DNA from: Calliphora vicina
Lineage: Eukaryota > Arthropoda > Insecta > Diptera > Calliphoridae
NCBI RefSeq assembly: GCF_958450345.1
Contig: NC_088781.1
Span: 26,637,857 to 26,701,856, forward strand
Length of the DNA: 64,000 bases
Reading direction: 5' to 3'
The notes below the pieces were generated by a model. It saw only the letters and a list, made by a program, of their open reading frames with translations. It did not search any database and was not told the origin of the DNA. Shown one piece after another: positions 1-57,780 of this stretch (positions are counted from its first letter, which is position 1; every line of letters starts with the position of its first letter). A program made the position numbers and the translations under genes.

Positions 1-352
1 GTATTTCAAGGTCTCTCGGCTTCAATTTGTATGGTACCCAATATCCCTGCTTTTGGATGAATACCGCTGCTTGAATAGCTCCCAATGATTTTGCAAGCTC
101 TCGTTGAGCTTTACAACAATCTTCATGGAGTCTCGAATTCTTGGTCTTCAAACTTGTTTGGCTGGCCTGGACTATCTTTGTTTTCCGTGTCAAAATTACC
201 TCTTCTGAACGGAACAAACAACCTCTCGCACGTTGAAACCGATAGAACATAATAACCATAAGCTTTGGTGAGCAATCGGTGAGGTTCAGTGGCACTCTTT
301 TTCAAATTTAAGAAGTAAAGCAAAACTTCCCGCATATGGCGATTCGTTGGTA
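1..352 (-). mobile_element. mariner transposase N-terminal fragment
   Basis: The minus strand encodes REVLLYFLNLKKSATEPHRL, FRRGNFDTENKDSPGQP, then, after a stop and a frame change, CKAQRELAKSLGA and the IQKQGYWVPYKLKPRD-like stretch. This is the paired helix-turn-helix half of a mariner (DD34D) transposase. It is broken by stops, so it is a dead copy. It runs off the left edge. Confidence 0.8.
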
Positions 353-1382
353 CAAATTTCGAAAAAAGACTTTGTTGTTTATACTATGTGAGAATAAATG
401 ACAGATATGTATCCTTAAAAATGACATATAAGTTATTAAAAACAAAAACGGCGTTCAACTATTGTAAATTCCGTATACATCCAATAGTATCAATTAATTT
501 CTCCTCCATGCTGCAAAACAAAAATTTTAAAACCAATTTGAATATTTTGCTGAATTTGTTTTGGTGAATTTATTATGTATTTCATAGAATATCACATTCA
601 AAATTATTGGAATTTTAATAAAATTGTAGCTCTCCAGAGACGCGATTTCAGTAAAATTTAATTTTTAAATGGAAATAGAAATTTGAGCTGTTCAACTGAA
701 TTTTTTTTTTCATAGAAACTGAGTTGTGGGTACATTTCGCAAATGACAAAGGGTATTAAAAATTTGTTCCAGTCAAATTTGTATGCATATGAGTGTTATT
801 ACATGATTACATGTCAAACAAAAGATGACATATTTTGTGTTATTTTGTACATACAAATAACCTGCAGCACTTGGATTGAGTTGAGTGTTGATACAAGCCC
901 TAGTTAGTTTACTATCTCTAGCATCCCATGTAACCTAGCGAGAAGACAATTGTCACTTAAGTGTCTCTTAGTAATCTAAAGTGTAGTCACTTTTAACGTT
1001 TATTTAGTACTGCACTTAGAAAGTAGTTATTTTACCCACCAGATGTAATCTATTGGACAGTTGTCGGAGGAAGGTTTGTTTACAAGCAATTGGTTATTAC
1101 ACTGTCTATGAGATGTTTTTTTAACATAATATTTGAGCAGTTTTAAGACAGTCTCACTTTAATCCAAATGGGTCGATTTACTTCCTGCTTAGGAAGTAAC
1201 TAGTCATGTAACTAGTTGTCACTCTAAATGATATTAAAAATCACTGGTTCAGGACAGTCTTCTAGAACTACAGGGATCTGTCTGAGTATGAATGTGAGTG
1301 TGTAAATTTAAATTCATATATACTATATATATATACTAGTATATATGGGAGAGCATGTGTGTGATATAAAAAAGTTACTTAC
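353..1382. other. Intronic DNA, nothing recognised
   Basis: AT-rich DNA downstream of exon h. No coding exon with usable splice sites is visible on the minus strand. A TA-rich microsatellite lies at about 1318-1346. Confidence 0.5.
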
Positions 1383-47087
<45,705 letters not shown>

Positions 47088-47614
47088 CTGAAATTTATGA
47101 AAATATAAATTAAGTAGAGTAATTATTTTAATCATGATATTTCGATTTGGGAAATTAACATTCATGCAAGAAGATATTTTCCTACAATTGCTTGCTAAAG
47201 TTGTTTTATGCAATCAATTGGTACCCATCTCAAGTTGATCTTAAAACAAATGGTGTTTAAAGTAAAAATGAGAAATTAAAGAATATATTGTATGTGAATT
47301 AAATAAGCTGATAAGCAAATTATGAATTAATATTAGCAGGTCATTCGAGGAAAAACAAACCATTTTTTATTCGAATTTAAGAATAAAAAAATATTCGAAT
47401 AATCAATACTCGAATAAATTTTATTTTTGAGTTAAAATTTAAAAAGAAAATTATAATTTTAAATAATGTAAACAAAATATGAATTTTTATAAATTGTTTT
47501 TAAATTTTTTTTCCAATTTTTTTTTTAAATTTTTTTAATCTAAAGTTTTTTGGAAAAACAATTTATGACAAACATTTTTTTGATGCAAAAATATTCGGAT
47601 TAAAAAATATTTAT
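47088..47614. other. Non-coding DNA upstream of exon a
   Basis: It contains several ATTCGAATAA-type motifs (47370-47420) but no element ends. Confidence 0.45.
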
Positions 47615-47918
47615 CCCGATCTTGACGCATTGTAGATCCAACTTACTATAGCCTTATATACATCCATATTGTCTATAAGAATAGGCCAAAAATCGAGGTT
47701 GTCCCGGTTTTTTCCTTATATCTCAGACATTTGTGGGACGATTTTGTCGATTTTAAATAGCAACCGAGCCGGAAGAATTCCTGATATATTGATGTATGAA
47801 TCATTTATGTAAGTTATTTGGGGGCGGAAAAGTTGATTTTAACAAACAAATGGACAGACGGACATGGCTATATAGACTTCGCTATCTATAACGGAATGAC
47901 AAACAATAATATATATGG
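47615..47918 (-). mobile_element. mini-me-like element, family A, copy 7
   Basis: In reverse it shows AACGGAATGAC, a short CAGACGGACATGGCTATATA tract, GCTATTTAAAATCGACAAAAT, and the CAACCTCGATTTTTGGCC and CATATTGTCTATA blocks. Both termini are missing. Confidence 0.75.
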
Positions 47919-47935
47919 GGCATTTCATGTCAAGT

Positions 47936-48768
47936 TACCAATTAATTTTTGTCGGTTAACTGTTCGAATAATTTAAAATTTACGATTTTCAAATAACGAA
48001 TAAACCGATTAATTTGTGTCGATTAACCGATTAACCGAAATGTCCTTTTTTGCACTTTATACAAAACTATTTTTCAAAATTTAATTTCTTAACTCGTGAA
48101 CATTCCCTTCTAACAATAATTTTTTGAAGTATAATACGAAAACTGAAACTAAGGAATTTGGAAATGACATTTTTTCTAGAATATTCTATGATGAACTTTG
48201 TGATAATGAATTGAAGGACGACATGGTAATAGACGAAACTAAAGACATTACTGAAAAGAGTCTTTACTGAAAAGAGAACTTAACGAAACTATTAAAGTAT
48301 TAGATATCTAAAAAATATGCTTAGAAAAAACTGAGAAATTGGATACTTTTTATCATACCTAACTTTCGATTTTTCCAACATCTAAAATCAATGATATAGT
48401 TTTTTCAAGTCAAGTTTAATTAAAACTAAAAAAAGTCTTTTAAAATTGAAGCATTTAAATTACATTCTTTTTTTAAAAGATTATTTTAGAAGATATCCCT
48501 AAAATCGATAAAAAAAGAACTCACATGTGTATATTTTTATTTATTGCTTTGTTGAATTTTTACGTTTTGTTTGTTTTTTATGTTTTTGTTCTTTTTATTA
48601 ACAAAATGCTTATACAAGTATACAAAATTCGTGTTTTTCTTTTCAATTTAAAATTGAAATTATTCGGTTAATCGAATAATTTTATATTAACCGATTAAAT
48701 CTAAACCCCGATTAATTATTTGCTCGATTAACCGATTAATCCAGTAACCGGTTAATTGAATACCCTAA
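47936..48768. mobile_element. 833-bp hAT-type element (ACCGATTAA repeats)
   Basis: It has an exact 8-bp target duplication TGTCAAGT (47928-47935, 48769-48776). The right end, in reverse TTAGGGTATTCAATTAACCG, only loosely matches the left end TTACCAATTAATTTT. Many CGATTAACCGATTAA motifs occur near both ends. Non-coding. Confidence 0.75.
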
Positions 48769-48955
48769 TGTCAAGTGAACAACTTTTGAAATCGATGTCT
48801 TCCGATCTGGACGAAATTTGCACCAAGGTTCTATTGGATAGTAACTCAGACACAATTTTTCAACAAGATCGGTCGTAAACTCTCTGAGTTAGAGGGGGTC
48901 AAAATTTGACATTTTGGCCAAGCAGGTGTTTTTTCTTTTCCATGTATCTTATTAC

Positions 48956-50513
48956 CAGGGAAACCGGAACTATGCTCTAAAAAAAGCGTTTTAAGCTCTT
49001 TAAATATGCAGTAAAAACTTTAAAATATGCTCTTAAAATTTAAAAATTATGCTCTTAAAAAAACAAACTTTTATATAATTTTTAACCAAAAAATATACTT
49101 TTATTTAAAAAAATCAATACAATTCATTTCTAAAAAGGTAAAGTAACATAAAATAAACAAAAATAACATAAACTAAAACAAGTATAATAAAAACTAAAAC
49201 AAGTATAACAAAAAATAAATACAACATAAAAACATTAGAAATTTAAGTTATGAAAAGGCGGCGAGGGGTATTTTTTTATGATATTTTATATAAATATAAT
49301 GTCACTTCTTCAATTAAGGTTATTATTGCAATAAATTACAAAATGTTGACTTAAATTTTTAAATAAAAAACGTTGCCTATTAGTTCTTTCGACATCAATT
49401 GATGTTATAGGAGCAAATTTAAAAGATAATATTTCTTTAACGCTTAGAACGGTTAAGTTTGAATTAGAACTAAAATTTGATATTTAGATGGCGCTATTAT
49501 TAAAACAGTGCTTATTTTATACTAGCTGAACTCGGTCCGCGTTGCTGGCCTTTAGAAAACATCTGTTTTATATTGCATCTCGATTTTAATATACAGTGTC
49601 GGAAAAAGTCGGTAATCCAACCTTCAATGTTAATACATGTGGTGGCATTTCGGCTGGTTGCAATGAATTCAAAAATTCAGTAGGATAATTGACGACTTGT
49701 TCTTCGTTCATTACTGTGTCAATCGATTTGTATTTTATTGTTTCGAAAGGCACTTTCAATTGTATTTGGTCATCGAGCTTGTTAACATCATAATTTTTTG
49801 ATTAAAAGTAGATTTAATATGGAAATTTCTTATTCATGCACCTAATATGCAAGAGTAAACAAAATTGTTTATCACAGACCGAAAATCAAAACATCTGAAT
49901 TTACACAGTTACCCAAAAAGGCTTTTCTGAAGATTCCGTGAAAATTTCATCAAAATCGGTCCAGTTGTTTTTGAGTTCATTCGGAACATACATCCATTTT
50001 TATATATATAGATGAAAAATGTTAGTATGAGAAAATTTGAAAATCTTCTTTACGAAATCACCGAATGGACCTAATGTATGTATGTGTCCAAAACCATATT
50101 CAGAAAATTTCCTTTCCAATGACACCAGTTTGGAGCTAATCGGTTGGATGGTCTCAGAGTCTATAACGGACATAGCTAGAACATTTTTTTGTATTTTATA
50201 TAAGTATATAGATTAGAAAAAAGCTATCTTTTTTTAAAATTTGAATTTTAAACAAAGGAAGTAAACAACAGCGAAAAATAAGTAAGACAAAATTTGTTTT
50301 TGATAAAGTCAAAATATGCTATAAAACAGTAAAATATGCTTTAAAACGCAAAAATATGACATAAATATGCTCTTAAAACAAATATATGCAAAAATATGCA
50401 CTAACAAATCGATGCCAAAATTCTTAAATAGTTCTGAATCGTGTAAATATCTTATCCATGAGCCTATTAGACTCATCAGAAAAAACATGCATTTGCATAT
50501 TTTGGTTTCCCTG
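48956..50513. mobile_element. 1558-bp hAT-type element (CAGGGAAACC ends)
   Basis: Perfect 10-bp inverted ends CAGGGAAACC / GGTTTCCCTG with an exact 8-bp target duplication CTTATTAC (48948-48955, 50514-50521). ATATGCT motifs are repeated near both ends. No transposase. A small Helitron lies inside. Confidence 0.9.
49522..50012 (-). mobile_element. 491-bp non-autonomous Helitron inside the hAT
   Basis: On the minus strand it begins TCTATATATATAAAAATGGA after a host A. It ends with a GC-richer hairpin-like GCAACGCGGACCGAGTTCAG followed by CTAG and a host T. These are the ends of insect Helitrons, which insert between A and T. Confidence 0.8.
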
Positions 50514-51180
50514 CTTATTACCTATTGTTCTTAGCAAAATAGCTTAGCTCTTTCTTCAATCTTTCGAAAAAAATATTTAAAAAAAATTAAAATTTTTTAA
50601 TATTTTTTTCCGAAATCAAAAACTTTTTTGATTTTTTTTTTAAATTTGCCCTTTTTTTCTTAAAATAAAGCTTAGATATTTTCCTTGAAGACCTATTTGG
50701 TCGATTAGTGGGATACGAGTGGAATATCTATCAAAATAAATATTTTGTAACTCAAGACATACAATTTTTGACTTTTTTTTTGCAAAATCGAACTTTTTGT
50801 TCCAATATTATATTGGAAATATAATAAAAATATTAAAAAGAAAATATTACGATTAATTTGTAATATTAAACAAAGATGTTCATCATTGGAAATTTGCCAC
50901 ATTTATTTTGCAAAAGGTTTTTGGATTAAATATGTAACAAAATATGTAAACCTTGTGGTTACACAGAAAAAAATTATTGCATAAATTTGTTCAATTAATT
51001 TATTTTTTGGTTCTATTTTAAACTTTAATAATTTTTTTTAATTAATTTAATTATTTTTTTACTTGGTTGAAGAATTTTCCGAAAAACAAAAAAAATTCTG
51101 ACGTTTTAAAAGAAATTAAAAAAGGAAAAGAAAAAAATATTTAGAAAAAGTGTATATATTTTAGTCAAATATAATAGTTT

Positions 51181-51860
51181 TGTAGACAATGTCCTCAATT
51201 TGGGCAATTTTGAAACCCTTTTATTCCGAATGGTGGGATGTCATGTTCTTCTATGGATTATGTTAAGCTGCACGGTAAGTACAAACATGTTAGATTGTAT
51301 ATAAATGTCTGTAATTTTAAAGTCTTTGTACATATTAATAAGAAGCAAGCGTTATGGATGTGTAAATGCGGAATCCGATGTATGAAATACATTTTCTTTT
51401 GGAGATGACATTCCTTAGGTAAGTACGATTGTATTCCTTTCTTAAATGTACTTAATTTGATGTAATTTTTCTTTTATCATCCATTAGATCTTAGTTTTAG
51501 GAATGCGTGCCCGAGCTGACCCCGTTAAAGTTTTGTGGATTCTAATGTTTGTTGATCTTATTATTCCGATTGATCTTAAGGATAATACTTCCATTTTCGG
51601 GTAAGTACTGGCTCAGACGAGAAAATTTGTTCAATAAAATTTCTTTGTTTTTGTTTCACCCCAAGGTCAAAATGCAACGTTAGTTGAAGGCTGACACCGA
51701 GATAATGCCATGTTTATTTTTAGTTTCTAGTTAAATTATAATTATTTATGTATTTACATTAGACATTACATACATTACATACATTACATATACATATTAC
51801 ATGTAAATTAATTTTAAGCTTTTGTACAATATGTAAAATAATTATAATAATGAAATAAAA
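51181..51860 (+). other. Cluster of splice-like signals, possible short non-coding transcript
   Basis: Three consensus donors (GGTAAGTAC at 51263, 51418 and 51599, approximate starts) lie within 340 bp. Each is preceded by a plausible acceptor (TTTTGTAG, ATAAGAAG, TCCATTAG), and a fourth acceptor (TTTCACCCCAAG) and an AATAAA at 51854 follow. The pieces are less AT-rich than the surroundings. One piece (51488-51600) is open: GMRARADPVKVLWILMFVDL. Joined frames contain stops. I do not recognise it. Confidence 0.35.
51763..51800 (+). repeat. (ACATT)n-like microsatellite
   Basis: Repeated ACATTACATACATTACATAC text. Confidence 0.8.
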
Positions 51861-52262
51861 TTCAAAAATTGACAATTAATTTCAGAATTGTGTTAATTAA
51901 TATTTTAATAAAATTTAGTGCAAAATTGCAATTACAAACATAATTGATTCAATTAAAAATTTAATTGAAATTTGTGCAGAAATTCAATTATTTTATTTAA
52001 TACTAATTTAATTGGTTTTTTAACACTATTTTTGTCAATTAAACTTTTTAATTTCCAATTAATTAATAGTATCATTTTGATGATTGGAGCAAAGTCAAAC
52101 ATATTTTTAATTAATATAATCAATTACGTAATTGAACCTCATTTTTATTTTTTTCTGTGTACAAAAAGCTTAGGAAAGAATAATATAACATAATTGCAAT
52201 GACTTTGTAACAAATGATAACCATTTCGAAGTCATAATAGAAATAATCAACAGTCATGTTAT
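51861..52262. other. Non-coding DNA, nothing recognised
   Basis: Very AT-rich with many AATTGAATTAAT-like words. No supported element. Confidence 0.45.
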
Positions 52263-53060
52263 AATATTGGGTGTATGACTAAAAACTGCGTGATTTTTTA
52301 AAATGATTGGCTTTTATTTTTAAACTTTTGTACAATATAAATTTATTCAAGGTATTGGCCATGGATTCCGAGCCAAAAAAACTGATCATCTTTTGAGACC
52401 AAGAACGAATCAAGCCATTATCGGATACTCAGTTCCAAAGTGAAGCTACACGCAGAGAAAAAATATAGTTGTCCATGGTTACTGTAACCATTTCAATATT
52501 GTTACAAGTTTTTTTTAACTATATTATGGTCACAGTAACCATTTACATGATTGTGGTAACCATAATATGGTTAATTTACGATTCACATGATTGTAGCAAC
52601 CATATATATGGTTACAGTAAACAAATATATGTTTGTGACAGCCATTCATATGATGAAGGACTTATCATATTATGTTGCTCTCGGCTTAAGGCTTATCATA
52701 ATCTGAGAACAACATATTATGATAAAATTATTCATCATAAATATGGTTGCCACAAACATATATTTGTTTACTGTAACCATATATATGGTTGCTACAATCA
52801 TGTGAATCGTAAATTAACCATATTATGGTTACCACAATCATGTAAATGGTTACTGTGACCATAATATAGTTAAAAAACTTGTAACAATATTGAAATGGTT
52901 ACAGTAACCATGCCCAATTATATTTTTTCTCTGCGTGTATCAGAGAAACAAATAGTAGTCGGACAGGGCATTGCATGGAGTATAAAGCCGTTGTTCTCAC
53001 CAAATACATAGAATTACCTTAAGGTAATGAGCAAAAAAAATATTTTTTTGCTCATTGAAT
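52263..53060 (-). mobile_element. mariner remnant split by a palindromic insertion
   Basis: The right flank (53020-52940, minus) reads LSDYYLF-like text. The left flank reads WLDSFLVSKDDQFFWLGIHG and QYLE, the C-terminus of a mariner transposase. The two parts are separated only by the 489-bp palindrome and a TA duplication. Stops are present. Confidence 0.7.
52449..52937. mobile_element. 489-bp foldback palindrome
   Basis: It is flanked by TA (52447-52448, 52938-52939). The ends are CACGCAGAGAAAAAATATA and the inverse of TATATTTTTTCTCTGCGTG. The two halves pair almost throughout (about 230 bp each). Within each arm the unit TGGTTAC(A/T)GTAACCA recurs, itself a palindrome. Non-coding. The TA target suggests Tc/mariner-type mobilisation. 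Confidence 0.9.
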
Positions 53061-54084
53061 GAAACATATAATTTTGAGGTGGCTGGATACGGTAGTTGAT
53101 TAAGTATATTTTGTTTCCCAAATATACTTCACAGTTTTTAGAAAAATATGTTTTTATTTTCCATCTACCCTAATGCATACATATTCCTTTTTGAGATTCG
53201 AAAGCTCATACAAAATGTCAGTTTAAGGGATCGTAATAATTTTAGAAATTCAAAGATACATGTTATTATTATTGTTTTTCTGAATAAATATCTCAATATT
53301 TTTCAATATTTTCCCCGAAGTTTTAATTTAAAAGCTCCCATTATGAACAAAAACTTTGTAAACTAGTGTTATTGATTAAAACTCATTAATTTCAAATATA
53401 ATTAAAACTGTAGTCAGAACTCTTTCCATTTAAAAAGCGATGGATAAAAATCACACTCAAATACTTAAATTATTCAAAAATCAATTCTTTGTTAATGTCT
53501 GCTATTAGCCCTTCATAATAAATTCAAGGCTTCAATATTCAATTTATGTTAAAATTACTTTAAAAAAATTGTCTGCTGATGCCTCTTCAAACCAAACAAT
53601 AAGAAAACTGCTCTTGGCAATATTTTATGTTTAAAGTGTCCTTGAAAAGTGTCGTCAAGTTCTCAGTTTGTGTTACAAGTCATGGCAATTGATGGTATTT
53701 ACTGGAACAGATGACTAAGCAAGACGACGTAATTTGTTTGCTTCTTTTTTTTTTAACCAAATGTTAACTACACTAAAGAATCCCTCCATTAAATGGTCAA
53801 ACAAATGGAAAATATAAAAATTTATTGACCATTTAAGGTACAATTTTGTTAAGGACTTTGGCTTAATGAAAACTTTAATAAACAGAAAGAATATTAATGA
53901 AATTCTTTGGAATTAAACAAAATTAATTATGTTTTTTACAAGGAAAAAATAAATTTGATTAATGTATAATGAATAGAAATTATTAATCATTTTTTTAATA
54001 AACAGATAAAGTTTTTAATTTTTTTTTTTTGAAGAATGGGAATATTGTGTTTAAATTGTTAAAGAAATTAAATATTTTTTTGTA
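53061..54084. other. Non-coding DNA, nothing recognised
   Basis: AT-rich and without supported features. Confidence 0.5.
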
Positions 54085-54505
54085 TATATCACTGTTATGT
54101 CATGAAAATATAACCATATACGGAAATATAACCATATACGGAAATATAACCATATACGGAAATATAACCATTACGTGATAAAAGACCAAAAAAAAGAGCA
54201 GTATCTCCCAGTTTTGACCAAAGTCATGCCATTTTTTTGTATGGGCCTCGAAAGATTTGGGGGAAAAAAAGTGATAATTTTCTCAGTCTCATATCTTGCA
54301 AACCATTCGGAATTTTGATTTGATATAACTCTTGTCATAAAGAACAAAATAAAATCAAAAGAATTTCATCTTCAAGATCAAAATCGCAAAAAAACTTTAA
54401 TAAATTCGATTTTTTTTACCTTTTTTCCACTGCTCAAGTCCATAAAATCAAAAAAACTTCATCTTCCAGATCAAAATCGCCAAAAACTTTAACGATTTTT
54501 TTGAT
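54085..54505 (+). repeat. Dispersed repeat, family D, copy 2
   Basis: It shares TGATAAAAGACCAAAAAAA, CCAAAGTCATGCCATTTTT and TCATATCTTGCAAACCATTC with the copies at 8430 and 57445. It is interrupted at its right side by the piggyBac element. Confidence 0.75.
54107..54175 (+). repeat. Tandem ATATAACCATATACGGAA repeat, four units
   Basis: The 18-bp unit is repeated head to tail; the last unit is cut to ATATAACCATTACG. The same ACCATATACG word occurs singly in the other family D copies. Confidence 0.9.
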
Positions 54506-54513
54506 TTTTTTAA

Positions 54514-56173
54514 CCCATTATTGCCCGGTACCCGAAAGCGTTAACCAATTTCAATGAAACTTTGTGCGCCGTGGTTTTTAGGTCTAACTAAGGAATAATT
54601 AAAGTTTCAAGAAAATGGAACGATTGTTTACTTACCAGTGGGCTGATATGTTAAGGGTTTTCGGAATATTACACAAAAATTTTGTTAACAATAAAATTGA
54701 TTTTTTCGTAAAAGTAAAGTAAAAAGTTAATACATTTTTTGGAAATAAGTTTACATTTACCATATAAAATAAAATTTTATACTTTTATATGCTTTTTTAA
54801 AGCATTTTTGATGTAAACAGACATTGCATACTTGGCATTCATATGTTGTATGGGTATGACAACCCGTTTTCGGTTTCCAAAACGTCTTGAAATACAATGT
54901 ATTGTTTTGTTAAGGTTTGCCAATTGTGACTAATGGTCTCTTGGTAGTGAAAATTCTTAACTTTCGGGTGGTCTTATACTGGTCAGCAGTTCATTTACAA
55001 CAGCTGCACGAAATAGTAGTTGCGAAAATGGTTTTATTCCCTCTTTTGTTGAGACCAACACATGCAGTTTCCACGAATTCAAAAACAATGGCCACCAAAA
55101 TTGTTTTGATCGTACATCAATTCTATAGTTAGCTAACGGATTGTTATGTAGATCCACTCCATCCATATCCAGTCCAGTATGGTGTTTGGTTTTGGATCCA
55201 CTCTGCCGTGATTTGTCTCTCCAGCGATCGCCGTTTGTCATTTGATGCAGTCGTTTGATGCAGTCAAACACCATGCTTTCAATTCAAAACGAATAGGCTT
55301 TCCTTTAATAAACTTCTTACAAGAATGCCTACCGAAATATGGAATCATTTCCTCATCAATGGCTAAATTGTGAGCAAATATTACAAACAGTATGAAACGT
55401 TTGTTTCATAAGTCTAAAAATGCTACTAAGTCTACTACTTTACCGAATATATCTTTTAGATCAATGTTGCTCTTTTCAAATAAATTTTTTTGTATTCCCG
55501 AATAACCTTTTAACGATAAATTAATGTATCGTTTTATCATTTCGGCACGATTTCATGATATAGCTTTATAAATAATTTGAACGCCAAAATATGGGTCCTT
55601 TGACCCATATTCCGGTAATTCATGAAAGCCGATAAATAACAAAAATAAAACAAAATTTTTATATCATGCGGCTCAACAGACAACGTGACATTGTTGCATA
55701 CTAAATTCACTAGTCAGCAAAAGATATATAAGGAATTTCCCTTTTTTAGAATTTAATACGTATTAAGCGAATTTTATAAATTTTGCCGAATTTGCTACAC
55801 ATTTCTGCCCATTGGTAAGTAAAATTACCACAAGGATAGGTGATAGTATTTCAAGTGTTTAGGTACATTTATTTGAATTATTTTTTAAACGTAATAAAAG
55901 TGATACAAATTATTGCTTATAAACAGTTTACTGTTAGTCAATTTAACATTTTATATAATTTGTATACTTATCTCAAAATATGTCCAATTTTGGAGGTTGT
56001 CGAAAACGTTCGCCAAAGACACATAAAAAAAAAATAAATATCCTCCAAATTGTTTTTTTAAAACACACTAAATTAAAATGTTTTTGAAAGAAAAGTTCAC
56101 TTTTTTATACATTATTAGCTTTAGAGCTGTTTAAAGAGCTGGTAAGTGAAATTATCGGCTGGGCAATAATGGG
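54514..56173 (-). mobile_element. Degenerate full-length piggyBac element
   Basis: It is flanked by TTAA on both sides (54510-54513, 56174-56177). Perfect 13-bp inverted ends CCCATTATTGCCC / GGGCAATAATGGG. A second, inner inverted pair CTTACCAGTGGGC / GCCCATTGGTAAG also exists. A piggyBac transposase pseudogene occupies the middle on the minus strand. Length is 1660 bp. Confidence 0.92.
54957..55620 (-). pseudogene. piggyBac transposase remnant
   Basis: The minus strand reads PEYGSKDPYFGVQ, then AHNLAIDEEMIPYFGRHSCK and KFIKGKPIRFE. After a duplicated GTCGTTTGATGCA and a frame change it reads GVDLHNNPLANYRIDVRSKQ and FWWPLFLNSWKLHVL. IDE-x-M-x-PYFGRH and GVDLHD-x-YRI-x-WWP are conserved piggyBac (DDE_Tnp_1_7) blocks; the expected Asp after VDLH is Asn here. 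Frameshifts and stops make it dead, and the N-terminal part is mostly lost. Confidence 0.88.
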
Positions 56174-56177
56174 TTAA

Positions 56178-56960
56178 AACAAAAAAAATTGATATTTTCA
56201 CATAAAAAATATATTTTTTTCTTCTATTTGTTATTATAACTCCGAAACTATTGAGTCGATTAAAAAGCAATATATATGTGAAAATTTGTACATAGCATGG
56301 GGAAAATGTTTTCAAAATTCAATCAATCGAAAGAAGAACATTAACTACTCAATTTTATGTATATAAAATAAAAAAGTTAAATTTTGTGAAAATGAGCGAA
56401 TTCACAATTAAGTGAATAAATGCGAAAAGAATTAATCGATTTTTGTGTCCGATATCTCATTTTGTTACTATTTTATGCGGCATTGGAACAAAGTAATAAA
56501 ACTGAACAATTTATGCCGATTTTTCATGAGTTTTTTAAAATACAAAAATTTGCTATTTTCACAAAAAAAAAATTATTTTTTGCTTCAATTTGTTATTATA
56601 ACTCCGAAACTACTGAACCGGTTAAAACTGTGTAAATTTGAACTTTTTTGAGTTTACGTCAATAATATCGGACTAACCGTTTTTGAGTTATCATAAATTA
56701 TAAACATCTAAAAAATTCACAATTTTAGAAAAAAAAAATTTTTTAAAAATCTATCCATATAATTAAAAAATTTTACCATTTTTGTACTTTGGTAACCATG
56801 ATGCATCAAATCTATATAGTGCTTAGTGAAGCCTTTTTTTGCTGTTGACCTGTGTAATTGATACATACATTTTTTTTACAAATTTATTAGTGAAAAAATT
56901 TTATGATAAAAAATAATTTTCCCGATTTTGACCCATTGTACCTACACTTACTACATTTTT
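56178..56960 (+). repeat. Diverged direct repeat with TTGTTATTATAACTCCGAAA
   Basis: TTTGTTATTATAACTCCGAAAC occurs at about 56226 and about 56588 with similar AAAATTTTCACA-rich upstream text. A mini-me-like scrap (CCCGATTTTGACCCATTGTA) lies at about 56920-56940. No ORF with a known domain. Confidence 0.5.
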
Positions 56961-57444
56961 TTTAAATATTTGTAAAACTTTAGTACTTTATGACAATATG
57001 ACTTGACTTGAACAAATTCATAATCAGAATTAAAAAGCTTTAGAAATAAATTTCAATGTTCATTTCATACAATTCATGTACAAATTCATTCCAGTTATGA
57101 ATTTTTATTTTCTGTGGAGATTTGTATCAAATTGGAAAATTATGGCAATTCATTCCATTAATATACAAAATGTTTTCTGTGTCTTCTTTAGTTATATCAA
57201 AAAGCATATTTACTTAAAAGCTAAACCAATTATGAGGAATTCTTAACATGCATAGGATTGAATTTATATCACTACAAACAAGAAGTTGCAATAACACTGT
57301 GCTACAAAAATATTACAGTTACTTTTTCCAAGGGAATTACGAAAGGCAGTAGGAAAGATCCATCCCAAAAGGGACAACAGTAGGATTTGTCATTTTCGAT
57401 TTTAAAGAAATTTACTACAGTTATGGATGCTGTTTTCTTCAAAA
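56961..57444. other. Non-coding DNA, nothing recognised
   Basis: AT-rich and without supported features. Confidence 0.5.
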
Positions 57445-57780
57445 ATAACACTGTGTGTAATTTTTGAGTCATAGAAATAAAACCATATATGTACGAACAC
57501 CACTACGTGATAAAAGACCAAAAAAAATACCCGTGTCTCCCAGTTTTGCCCAAAGTCATGCACTTTTTTTATGGGCCCCCAAAGATTTAAGGCTTCGGTG
57601 TCATTTTTGCAAGAAGTGATCATTTCCTCAGGCTCATATCTTGCAAACAGTTAGGAATTTTGATTTATTCTCTGAGGCAATGTTGTAGTCCTTGTCATAA
57701 AGAACAAAAATTGTGAACATACTAAATCCAAAAAACTTCATCTTAAAGATAAAAATCGTAAAAAACTTAAAAAAATCCTA
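57445..57780 (+). repeat. Dispersed repeat, family D, copy 3
   Basis: AACACTGTGTGTAATTTTTG, ACGTGATAAAAGACC, CCAAAGTCATGCACTTTTTT and GGCTCATATCTTGCAAACAG match the copy at 8430. Confidence 0.8.

Larger units (their letters stand above)
47914..50800. mobile_element. Family E element, copy 3, broken up by two insertions
   Basis: It begins TATGGGGCATTTCATGTCAA, resumes at 48777 (GAACAACTTTTGAAATCGAT), and resumes again at 50522 (TATTGTTCTTAGCAAAAT). It fades near 50800 without the right inverted end. Both gaps are elements with exact 8-bp target duplications. Confidence 0.8.

Noticed and set aside
54917..55132. Plus-strand open frame
   Set aside because: It is the antisense shadow of the piggyBac transposase remnant.
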